This document shows positions 1-5,288 of a DNA stretch of 5,288 bases, one piece after another (within the stretch, counting starts at the first letter, position 1; the number at the start of each line of letters is the position of its first letter). Made by a program: the position numbers and the translations under genes. Origin of the DNA: Acidobacteriota bacterium (lineage in GTDB: Bacteria; Acidobacteriota; Vicinamibacteria; Vicinamibacterales; UBA823); NCBI GenBank assembly GCA_002714165.1, contig PAWT01000017.1:18999-24286 (forward strand), in the 5' to 3' direction. The notes under the pieces were generated by a model. That model did no database searches and was not told where the DNA came from. It saw nothing but the letters and a program-made list of their open reading frames with translations.

Positions 1-776
1 TCGGGATCACGACCGCCGAAAAACAAGACAATGTGTTCTTCATCGTGATGGAATACGTCCCCGGCGAAACACTTGAAGACCTGATTACAGCAAATGGCTC
101 ACTTGAAGTCGGTCAGGCACTCGAATACACACGCCAGATTTGTAAAGCGGTGGACCATGCACACCAGCAAAACGTTCTACACCGCGACCTCAGACCTGGC
201 AATGTGCTCATCTCGACCGCCGGCGTCGTGAAGATTCTTGATTTTGGCACTTCACGGTATCTAGAAGCCGCAGCCCATGGAACAACTATCATCGGTAGTC
301 CACCCTACATGGCGCCGGAACAGTTTTACGGGAAAGCAGTTTTCGCGTCGGATATTTACTCGTTAGGCGTAACGATGTACGAAATGCTGACAGGGACTCT
401 TCCCTACAATACCCCTACTCCATCGGACCTCGAGAAACTGATGAGCGGCAAACTCGTCACTGCTCCAAGATTGCGGAACAAGAGAATTCCAACTCCGGTC
501 AGCGACATTGTCATGCGCGCTATGGCGCCGGAGATCCCCAACCGCTACCAGCGGGCCGGTGAATTACACGCTGCCCTGAACGAAGAGCAGTCATTTGGAT
601 CGCGACCGAAAGCCTCCCACACACCATCCGCCTCTGAAGCCAGCCGAATCACCTCTTCGATTGGAATACGGGTGACACCAACGCCAAAGTTCTGCTACAA
701 CTGCAGCAAGCCGCTTCCGGGCGGGCGTGGTACCCCATCAGGGTGTCCGTTCTGCGGTGCAGAGATCGAGCCGTAG
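1..776 (+). CDS. Hanks-type Ser/Thr protein kinase with C-terminal zinc ribbon, 5'-truncated by window edge
   Basis: This is the C-terminal part of a eukaryotic-like protein kinase that should transfer ATP phosphate to Ser/Thr of cytosolic proteins. The frame is open from the left edge, and codons 3-32 (GITTAEKQDN) read straight into kinase sequence, so the GTG at 33 is internal. The glycine loop, ATP-binding lysine and helix-C glutamate lie outside the window. Visible motifs in order are the hinge MEYVPGETL (48-74), catalytic loop HRDLRPGN (180-203), DFG (240-248), APE (312-320), SDIYSLG and the subdomain XI arginine (543-545). The catalytic-loop lysine of HRDLKP is arginine here. TT before GSPPYMAPE could be activation-loop phosphosites. 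A Ser/Pro-rich linker of about 30 residues follows, then a CYNC...CPFC zinc ribbon (693-755) and a TAG stop. No membrane helix is visible, so the product is probably soluble. The family call is firm; the substrate is unknown. Confidence 0.93.
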   Translation, partial: GITTAEKQDNVFFIVMEYVPGETLEDLITANGSLEVGQALEYTRQICKAVDHAHQQNVLHRDLRPGNVLISTAGVVKILDFGTSRYLEAAAHGTTIIGSPPYMAPEQFYGKAVFASDIYSLGVTMYEMLTGTLPYNTPTPSDLEKLMSGKLVTAPRLRNKRIPTPVSDIVMRAMAPEIPNRYQRAGELHAALNEEQSFGSRPKASHTPSASEASRITSSIGIRVTPTPKFCYNCSKPLPGGRGTPSGCPFCGAEIEP

Positions 777-797
777 TGCTACACTTAATACGACTCT

Positions 798-820
798 TGA
801 GCGTGTTTAGAACACACTCA
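798..820. repeat. Imperfect inverted repeat between kinase gene and ilvE
   Basis: TGAGCGTGTT and AACACACTCA are 10-base arms around a 3-base TAG centre, with a single mismatched pair at the fourth position. The repeat lies 21 bases after the kinase stop and 29 bases before the ilvE start. No T-run follows it on the plus strand, so it is not a standard intrinsic terminator. It could be an operator for a dimeric regulator, a 3'-end-stabilising hairpin of the kinase mRNA, or chance. Confidence 0.4.
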
Positions 821-837
821 CCACTCCTCTTCGCTCC

Positions 838-843
838 AAGGAG
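838..843 (+). promoter_or_regulatory. Shine-Dalgarno site of ilvE
   Basis: AAGGAG ends six bases before the ATG at 850. It is the clearest ribosome binding site in the window and fixes the ilvE start. The product's N-terminus also aligns with E. coli IlvE from this ATG. Confidence 0.85.
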
Positions 844-849
844 TTTTCC

Positions 850-1827
850 ATGGGATTCACCGGCACCGGCAAGATCTGGATGAACGGGTCCTTGGTCGAC
901 TGGGCCGACGCCAAGATTCACATCGCCTCACACGTGGTCCATTATGGTAGTGGGGTGTTTGAGGGTGCACGGTGTTACGACACGGAGCGTGGCCCAGCTT
1001 GCTTCCGCCTTGACGCACACATGCGCCGGCTTGTGGACTCAGCCAAGATTTACCGTATGAAATATGCGCTGTCACAGGAACAGTTGGAAGACGCGGTTCT
1101 CGACACAATTCGAGCTAACCAGTATCGCGCCTGTTACATCAGGCCACTCATCTACCGGGGCTACGACACACTCGGCGTGAACCCGATGCCGTGTCCAGTC
1201 GAAGCCACTATCATGCTGTGGGAATGGGGCGCCTACCTGGGTGAGGAGAGCATTACCAACGGTGTCGACGTCTGTGTCAGTTCGTGGTCTCGGAGCGCGC
1301 CGAATACCTTCCCGGCACTAGCCAAATCCACAGCAAATTACGCGAACGCCGGGTTAATTAAAATGGAAGCTGTAGTCAACGGCTACAGTGAAGCAATCGC
1401 GCTTGGCCCCGACGGTACGATAAGTGAAGGTAGTGGTCAGAACCTCTTCATCGTACGTGAGAATACGCTCTATACACCTGCGGTCGCGTCGTCAATTCTA
1501 CCCGGGATTACGCGTCATTCAATCATAACGATTGCCCGAGACCTTGGCTTTACGGTTATCGAACAGGCGATTCCGCGCGAAATGCTTTATATCGCAGACG
1601 AGCTTTTCTTTGTAGGCACCGCCGTTGAAGTGACCCCAATTCGATCTGTCGATAAGGTTGAAATTGGCCTGGGTACGCGGGGTCCAGTCACCGAAGCGAT
1701 CCAACGCACCTTCTTCGATATCGTTAACGGTCGGGTTTCGGACGAGAAGGGATGGTTGCGTCCTGTTTACACTGATGAGGCAGCCAAGGACCTTTCAAAA
1801 CGGACGACAGTGAAGACCGCAAATTGA
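850..1827 (+). CDS. ilvE: Branched-chain amino acid aminotransferase (class IV fold, PLP-dependent)
   Basis: This 325-residue enzyme interconverts Val, Leu and Ile with their 2-oxo acids, using glutamate/2-oxoglutarate as partner, in the cytosol; it is the final step of branched-chain amino acid synthesis. It resembles E. coli IlvE (about 309 residues) along its whole length. Visible residues are HYGSGVFEGAR (31-41), RRLVDSAKIY with phosphate-binding Arg60, YIRPL, LGVNP, the PLP lysine Lys159 in PALAKSTANY, Tyr164, Glu193 in ISEGSGQNLF (pairs with the pyridine nitrogen), LPGITR (217-222), and Thr257 in FFVGTAVEVTPIRSVD. The C-terminal GWLRPVY matches the GWL ending of the E. coli enzyme, followed by about 20 extra polar residues. 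A strong AAGGAG sets the start. The 73-base gap after the kinase holds an inverted repeat, so co-transcription with the kinase is uncertain. D-amino acid transaminase and aminodeoxychorismate lyase share the fold but fit these motifs less well. Confidence 0.96.
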   Translation: MGFTGTGKIWMNGSLVDWADAKIHIASHVVHYGSGVFEGARCYDTERGPACFRLDAHMRRLVDSAKIYRMKYALSQEQLEDAVLDTIRANQYRACYIRPLIYRGYDTLGVNPMPCPVEATIMLWEWGAYLGEESITNGVDVCVSSWSRSAPNTFPALAKSTANYANAGLIKMEAVVNGYSEAIALGPDGTISEGSGQNLFIVRENTLYTPAVASSILPGITRHSIITIARDLGFTVIEQAIPREMLYIADELFFVGTAVEVTPIRSVDKVEIGLGTRGPVTEAIQRTFFDIVNGRVSDEKGWLRPVYTDEAAKDLSKRTTVKTAN

Positions 1828-1837
1828 GACACTAAGG

Positions 1838-1869
1838 TTCACCGTGAAAACACGGCGATGTCTGGTGAA
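1838..1869 (+). repeat. Nested inverted repeats just after ilvE
   Basis: CCGTG-AAAA-CACGG (1842-1855) is a perfect 5-bp stem with an AAAA loop, beginning 14 bases after the ilvE stop. TTCACC (1838-1843) also has its complement GGTGAA at 1864-1869, and TTCAC-C-GTGAA (1838-1848) is an odd palindrome. The pairings partly compete with each other. No T-rich tract follows, so intrinsic termination is not supported. A 3'-UTR stem-loop of the ilvE mRNA is the simplest reading. Confidence 0.35.
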
Positions 1870-1871
1870 GG

Positions 1872-1887
1872 CTCGTCAATTGACGAG
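1872..1887. promoter_or_regulatory. Perfect 16-bp palindrome, candidate operator
   Basis: CTCGTCAATTGACGAG is fully self-complementary, with eight bases each side of an AA|TT centre. It lies 44 bases after ilvE and 123 bases before the preferred recX start. As DNA it has the symmetry expected of a site for a dimeric regulator. As RNA it could fold as a 6-bp stem with an AATT loop. No second copy was seen in the window. The bound factor is unknown, and the function is an inference from symmetry alone. Confidence 0.45.
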
Positions 1888-1897
1888 TATGCGTTAA

Positions 1898-1916
1898 GTC
1901 ACAATGGAATCGTGAC
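1898..1916 (+). repeat. GTCAC/GTGAC inverted repeat
   Basis: GTCAC (1898-1902) and GTGAC (1912-1916) are complementary across a 9-base loop. CGGCG (1853-1857) can also pair with CGCCG (1916-1920), which would enclose this hairpin and the 1872-1887 palindrome in one three-way-junction-like fold; the two helices share base 1916. The stems are short and could be chance. I do not recognise a known riboswitch or small RNA. Confidence 0.25.
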
Positions 1917-1953
1917 GCCGAACCCTATTTCCAAACGACGTGGCATGATCGGC

Positions 1954-1959
1954 TATAAG
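1954..1959 (+). promoter_or_regulatory. Possible -10 box upstream of recX
   Basis: TATAAG matches the sigma-70 -10 consensus at five of six bases and lies 51 bases before the preferred recX start, in the more AT-rich part of the spacer. No good -35 box stands at 16-18 bases; TTTCCA at 1928-1933 is 20 bases away. It is a weak promoter candidate for recX and alaS. Confidence 0.25.
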
Positions 1960-1998
1960 TAGTCACTAGTTAAACAATTATTGATCTTCAATCCAGCC

Positions 1999-2003
1999 GG
2001 TGA
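1999..2003 (+). promoter_or_regulatory. Probable Shine-Dalgarno site of recX
   Basis: GGTGA, part of the extended anti-SD complement AAGGAGGTGA, ends seven bases before the GTG at 2011. The alternative TTG at 1981 has no purine-rich sequence at the right distance. This site is the main reason for choosing GTG 2011 as the recX start. Confidence 0.55.
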
Positions 2004-2010
2004 ACATTGC

Positions 2011-2484
2011 GTGCCCTCTCGCACTCCGACGGACCCGTACACCCTCGGCTTAAATCTGCTCGCCAGGCGAGAGTTGTCCGAAATGCAACTCCGAGAGCGG
2101 TTCCGCAAGCGCAAGTTTGAAACTCAAGCAATTGAGGACGCTCTTGATCGCTTACGCCAAGAGGGAGCCCTGGATGACCGACGCACGGCCTTCGCATATG
2201 CCCGAACCGCCGTTCGACTGACAGCACGTGGTCGGCGTCGTATCCTTCAGGAAATCGTTGCGCGGGGAATTAATAAGGATATTGCCCACGAGGCTGTCGA
2301 GATCACTTTCGCTGACGTGGATGAGGCCAAGGTGCTGGCACGTGCGTTAGCGAAGCGACTCAACGGCCCAATTCAGGATGCCGCACATTTACGCCGATTG
2401 CACCGTTCTCTCCAGCAGCAGGGATTTCCCACTTCGCTAATCGTCCCCGCACTAGCAGCGCATGCAACGAACATCAAGGAATAA
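2011..2484 (+). CDS. recX: RecX family regulatory protein
   Basis: This small basic cytosolic protein (157 residues from GTG 2011) belongs to the family that binds RecA filaments and, in E. coli, blocks their extension and RecA ATPase and strand exchange. The protein is helical, made of three-helix repeats. The first begins at YTLGLNLLARRELSEMQL (residues 10-27). The central family signature is GALDDRRTAFAYAR (about 52-65) followed by GRRRILQEIVARGI (74-87). The C-terminal repeat ends in LRRLHRSLQQQGFPTSLI. The length is typical. A TTG at 1981 would add ten residues, but they lie outside the domain and lack a ribosome site. recX is usually beside recA; here ilvE precedes it and alaS follows 54 bases later, keeping only the recX-alaS half of the E. 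coli order. Co-transcription with alaS is possible. The family call is confident; inhibition of RecA in this organism is inferred. Confidence 0.9.
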   Translation: MPSRTPTDPYTLGLNLLARRELSEMQLRERFRKRKFETQAIEDALDRLRQEGALDDRRTAFAYARTAVRLTARGRRRILQEIVARGINKDIAHEAVEITFADVDEAKVLARALAKRLNGPIQDAAHLRRLHRSLQQQGFPTSLIVPALAAHATNIKE

Positions 2485-2526
2485 CACAGCTATCAGCCCC
2501 TGAGCATAACCTTGAGCAGATCGCTG

Positions 2527-2532
2527 TAAAAT
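2527..2532 (+). promoter_or_regulatory. Possible -10 box for a leaderless alaS transcript
   Basis: TAAAAT matches TATAAT at five of six bases and ends six bases before the alaS ATG, placing transcription initiation at or next to the start codon. No convincing -35 hexamer is seen 17 bases upstream. There is no Shine-Dalgarno in the 20 bases before the ATG, which fits leaderless initiation but may also mean coupling with recX. Confidence 0.35.
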
Positions 2533-2538
2533 GACGTT

Positions 2539-5226
2539 ATGACCGCACGCGACACTCGACGTAGTTTCCTCGACTACTTCGCCAGGCACGAACATCAAAT
2601 TGTTGAAAGCGCGTCGTTAGTTCCTATTGACGATCAGACTCTCCTGTTCACAAACGCTGGAATGAATCAGTTCAAATCGGTCCTCCAAGGCCGAGAGCAA
2701 CGCGACTATACACGAGCAGTGTCCTCGCAGAAGTGTATGCGTGTCAGCGGAAAACACAACGACTTGGATATCGTGGGTAAGTCTCCCCGCCACAACACCT
2801 TCTTCGAGATGCTTGGTAATTTTTCATTCGGTGATTACTTCAAATCTGAAGCCATCGCCATGGCTTGGGAACTACTGACCAAGGAGTGGAAACTCGACCC
2901 TAACCGACTGCGTGTGACAATTTTCTCCGGCGATAAGAATGCGCCGAGAGACGATGAAGCGTACAGCGCTTGGCAAAAATTTCTTTCAGCGGACTGCATA
3001 GATGCTTTGGGCGCGGCCGACAATTTTTGGGCAATGGGTGACACGGGCCCTTGCGGTCGGTGCTCTGAAATTCACTTCTTCTTAGGCGATGACCCGGAGT
3101 GTCCCGAAACCAGCTGTCGCGGTACAGCATGCAGCTGCCACACCTACATCGAACTCTGGAACAATGTGTTCATGGAATTCGACCGGCAGGATGACGGGAC
3201 ATTGAAACCGCTCCCGATGCTTTCCATTGACACTGGTATGAGTCTCGAGCGTGCGACTACCGTATTGCAGGGCGTTGACTCAGTGTATGACACCGACCTG
3301 TTTCAACCTCTTCTTCAGAGCATCGCTGGCCTGGTTGGTACGCCATACGGTAAGCGGCAAGAGACTGATGTATCGATGCACGTTATTGCCGATCATCTTC
3401 GTGCGATGACCTTTCTGATAAATGACTTGGTAACACCATCAAACGAGTGGCGAGGCTATGTGCTGCGCAAGATCATGCGACGAGCCATGCGGCACGGTAA
3501 GAAGTTAGGTCTTACTGAACCGAGTCTCCATCGACTGGTTGATGTCGTCGCAGAGGAGATGGGTGATACGTATCCGGCTCTCTCGAAGAACCGTGACATG
3601 ATCGCCAAAGTAGTAAGAAGGGAAGAAGATCGTTTCGATTCGGTATTAAACGCTGGACTCTCAAAGCTTGAGGAAGTGCTGGACCGCGCAGAGACAAGTA
3701 ACCGTCGCGTGACTGGTGAGGATGTCTTCCGCCTATACGACTCTCTCGGGTTACCGGCCGAATTCGTTGAGGACCTCGCCGGTGAGCGGCAGCTCTCGAT
3801 CGACTGGGAAGGATTCGAACGTCTCATGGCAAAACAGCGTGACCAAGCTCGTGCTGCGAGCGGCTTCAAACCGAAACAGGATGACAGGGACACCTTTTGG
3901 ACCTCCGAGGCCCTCGATAAGAATCTACTAGGTACTCAGGACTGCTTCGAGGGCTACGAGACAACGCGAGTCGACAGCAGCACGGTCCTCATGCTGTGGA
4001 ACGACGCGCCGGCCCCATGTCCAAAACTGGAGGCGGGTGACACGGGATATTTGTCACTCGACCGCAGTCCGTTTTATGTCGAAGCTGGAGGCCAAGTATC
4101 AGACACGGGCCAAATCATGTCTCATGACGGCAAGACAAAAGCCCTCGTGGAGGACATGATTCGCTTGGGCTCATTCCCTCGCGTGCACCGGATAAGTGTG
4201 GTCGCCGGCACCCTGAGTCAAGGTGACGTGGTGTCGGCAGTCGTCAATGCACCGCGTCGTAGTGCAATCCAGCGAAATCACACGGCGACCCACCTCCTTC
4301 ACGCCGCTCTCAAGAAGTTGCTTGGTCACCACGTTACCCAGGCTGGCTCACTCGTCGCGCCGGAACGACTTCGGTTCGACTTCACTCATCCGACTTCGCT
4401 CAGCCAGACTGAAATCGAGGAGATCGAATGCCTCGTCAACGAACAAGTCCTGGTTGCCACCCCCGTTGACACGATTGAGCAATCTACGGATGAGGCAATT
4501 GCCAGTGGCGCGATCGCTCTATTTGGAGAGAAATATGGCGACCGTGTACGTGTGGTGTCGATTTCCGAATTCAGCAAAGAACTCTGTGGAGGCACGCATT
4601 GTGGCGCGACAGGAGAAATTGGCTCGTTCTTGATTGAACAAGAAAGCGGCGCTGCGGCTGGCATCCGACGGCTCGAGGCGGTGACGGGAGCACCTGCTAT
4701 CCAGCGGCATCAGGCCAGACGTTCCTTGCTTAATGGGATCCTTCAGGAACTCAACTCACCAGAAGCTCGTGCCGTGGATGCACTTAGAGAGCAACAAGCT
4801 CAGACGAAACAGTTGGCGCGAGATGTAAACGCCCTAAAAATGAAATTGGAACTGGTATCTGAAACAGACACCCGCATCAACGTTGACGACGTTACGCTGT
4901 TAATACGACGAGCCGATGGCTTAGATAGAAACTCGCTCCGCACCCTCGCCGACCAGTTAAAGGGCAACATCAAATCGGGCCTTGTGATTCTTGCCTCAGC
5001 CACTGAGGGCGGGCGGGTGGCAATCATTGTCAGTGTTACGTCTGACCTTAAGACTCGTATACCTGCTGGACAGGTCGTTAAAGCGCTAGCGCCGCTCGTG
5101 AGCGGGGGTGGAGGCGGTGGTCGACCTGATTTCGCTGAAGCCGGCGGCAAGGATCCACGACAAATCGACCACATGCTATCCGAGAGTGAAAACGTCGTGC
5201 GCGGTCTCCTAGACAGTAAAGAGTGA
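2539..5226 (+). CDS. alaS: Alanine--tRNA ligase (alanyl-tRNA synthetase)
   Basis: This cytosolic class II synthetase charges tRNA-Ala with alanine and hydrolyses mischarged Ser/Gly-tRNA-Ala. It is complete at 895 residues, close to the usual 870-900. The catalytic domain shows TLLFTNAGMNQFK (34-46), motif 2 RHNTFFEMLGNFSFGDYF (84-101), GDTGPCGRCSE (168-177) and motif 3 DTGMSLER (231-238). A tRNA-binding helical region follows (YVLRKIMRRAMRHG, 307-320), then SPFYVEAGGQVSDTG (510-524). The editing domain keeps its zinc ligands, His581 and His585 in HTATHLLH and Cys683 and His687 in CGGTHCG. A coiled coil spans about 743-777, and C-Ala ends with GGGGGGRPDFAEAGG (856-870). Residues 188-200 form a Cys-rich insertion (Cys188, 193, 198, 200) before YIELWN. 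The ATG matches the family N-terminus (FLDYF); no Shine-Dalgarno is seen. The gene appears intact and functional. Confidence 0.98.
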   Translation: MTARDTRRSFLDYFARHEHQIVESASLVPIDDQTLLFTNAGMNQFKSVLQGREQRDYTRAVSSQKCMRVSGKHNDLDIVGKSPRHNTFFEMLGNFSFGDYFKSEAIAMAWELLTKEWKLDPNRLRVTIFSGDKNAPRDDEAYSAWQKFLSADCIDALGAADNFWAMGDTGPCGRCSEIHFFLGDDPECPETSCRGTACSCHTYIELWNNVFMEFDRQDDGTLKPLPMLSIDTGMSLERATTVLQGVDSVYDTDLFQPLLQSIAGLVGTPYGKRQETDVSMHVIADHLRAMTFLINDLVTPSNEWRGYVLRKIMRRAMRHGKKLGLTEPSLHRLVDVVAEEMGDTYPALSKNRDMIAKVVRREEDRFDSVLNAGLSKLEEVLDRAETSNRRVTGEDVFRLYDSLGLPAEFVEDLAGERQLSIDWEGFERLMAKQRDQARAASGFKPKQDDRDTFWTSEALDKNLLGTQDCFEGYETTRVDSSTVLMLWNDAPAPCPKLEAGDTGYLSLDRSPFYVEAGGQVSDTGQIMSHDGKTKALVEDMIRLGSFPRVHRISVVAGTLSQGDVVSAVVNAPRRSAIQRNHTATHLLHAALKKLLGHHVTQAGSLVAPERLRFDFTHPTSLSQTEIEEIECLVNEQVLVATPVDTIEQSTDEAIASGAIALFGEKYGDRVRVVSISEFSKELCGGTHCGATGEIGSFLIEQESGAAAGIRRLEAVTGAPAIQRHQARRSLLNGILQELNSPEARAVDALREQQAQTKQLARDVNALKMKLELVSETDTRINVDDVTLLIRRADGLDRNSLRTLADQLKGNIKSGLVILASATEGGRVAIIVSVTSDLKTRIPAGQVVKALAPLVSGGGGGGRPDFAEAGGKDPRQIDHMLSESENVVRGLLDSKE

Positions 5227-5288
5227 TGCAAACACCATTTTCGTTCTATTTAGCCATGACCAGACGCAAGTGGAGCGTACAAGTGCCG
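5226..5288 (+). CDS. 5' end of an unidentified gene overlapping the alaS stop, truncated by window edge
   Basis: An ATG at 5226 shares its first base with the last base of the alaS TGA (TGATG), a layout typical of translational coupling. The frame reads 21 codons to the edge without a stop: MQTPFSFYLA then MTRRKWSVQVP. A second in-frame ATG at 5256 could be the true start, since the MTRRKW beginning is basic like many N-termini that precede a membrane anchor. Neither ATG has a well-spaced Shine-Dalgarno; AAAGAG (5218-5223) is only two bases from the first. Too little is visible to assign a family. Cell-envelope proteins such as M23-type peptidases can start in this style, but that is only a guess. 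Confidence 0.5.
   Translation, partial: MQTPFSFYLAMTRRKWSVQVP

Noticed and set aside
649..921. 90-codon minus-strand open frame spanning the kinase-ilvE gap
   Set aside because: It overlaps the kinase zinc ribbon and the start of ilvE, and no recognisable domain is seen in the product.
1842..1855. Intrinsic terminator of ilvE
   Set aside because: The hairpin is real but short and is followed by CGATGTCT rather than a T-run.
1880..1885. TTGACG as a -35 promoter box
   Set aside because: It is half of the palindrome, and no acceptable -10 hexamer lies 16-18 bases downstream.
1981..2010. TTG at 1981 as the recX start
   Set aside because: No Shine-Dalgarno before it, a rare start codon, and the ten added residues fall outside the RecX domain; GTG 2011 has GGTGA at seven bases.
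2501..2518. Direct repeat TGAGCA spaced 12 bases in the recX-alaS gap
   Set aside because: Only six bases long and two copies; expected by chance.
3456..3893. 145-codon minus-strand open frame opposite the middle of alaS
   Set aside because: Ser/Arg-rich product, no recognisable domain, fully inside a conserved gene.
5101..5124. G-rich tract near the end of alaS as a G-quadruplex or repeat
   Set aside because: It encodes the conserved glycine run of the AlaRS C-terminal domain, which explains the composition.
4800..5231. 143-codon minus-strand open frame opposite the alaS 3' end
   Set aside because: It lies wholly antisense to the conserved C-terminal domain of AlaRS, its product is low-complexity Ser/Pro/Arg-rich, and no family is recognisable; it is a shadow frame.

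Overview
The window is a compact, all-plus-strand stretch of bacterial chromosome that is mostly housekeeping. In order it holds the 3' part of a Ser/Thr protein kinase gene (1-776), a complete branched-chain amino acid aminotransferase gene (ilvE, 850-1827), a 183-base spacer rich in inverted repeats, a complete recX (2011-2484), a complete alaS (2539-5226), and the first codons of a further gene that runs off the right edge. I see no tRNA, rRNA, CRISPR array, insertion sequence, phage gene or defence cassette. The open frames on the minus strand look like shadows of the plus-strand genes.

Organism: base composition looks moderate, slightly above 50% GC by eye. A cytosolic-looking Hanks-type kinase ending in a zinc ribbon, an E. 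coli-like IlvE, and recX directly before alaS suggest an uncultured Gram-negative-type bacterium. Acidobacteriota (for example Vicinamibacteria-like) is my best guess. This is an impression from gene style, not a demonstrated placement.

How the genes work together: recX (modulator of RecA filaments) and alaS (alanyl-tRNA synthetase) form the right-hand part of the well-known recA-recX-alaS arrangement of E. coli and relatives. Here recA is not directly upstream; ilvE and a kinase gene sit there instead. IlvE performs the last step of Val/Leu/Ile synthesis. The kinase has no obvious substrate among its neighbours. The gene after alaS begins at a TGATG stop/start overlap and may be translationally coupled to it.

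The most interesting non-coding signals are a perfect 16-bp palindrome and nearby potential stem-loops between ilvE and recX, a possible leaderless start for alaS (a TAAAAT box six bases before the ATG, with no Shine-Dalgarno), and an imperfect 10-bp inverted repeat between the kinase gene and ilvE. I did not find convincing evidence of a previously undescribed system.
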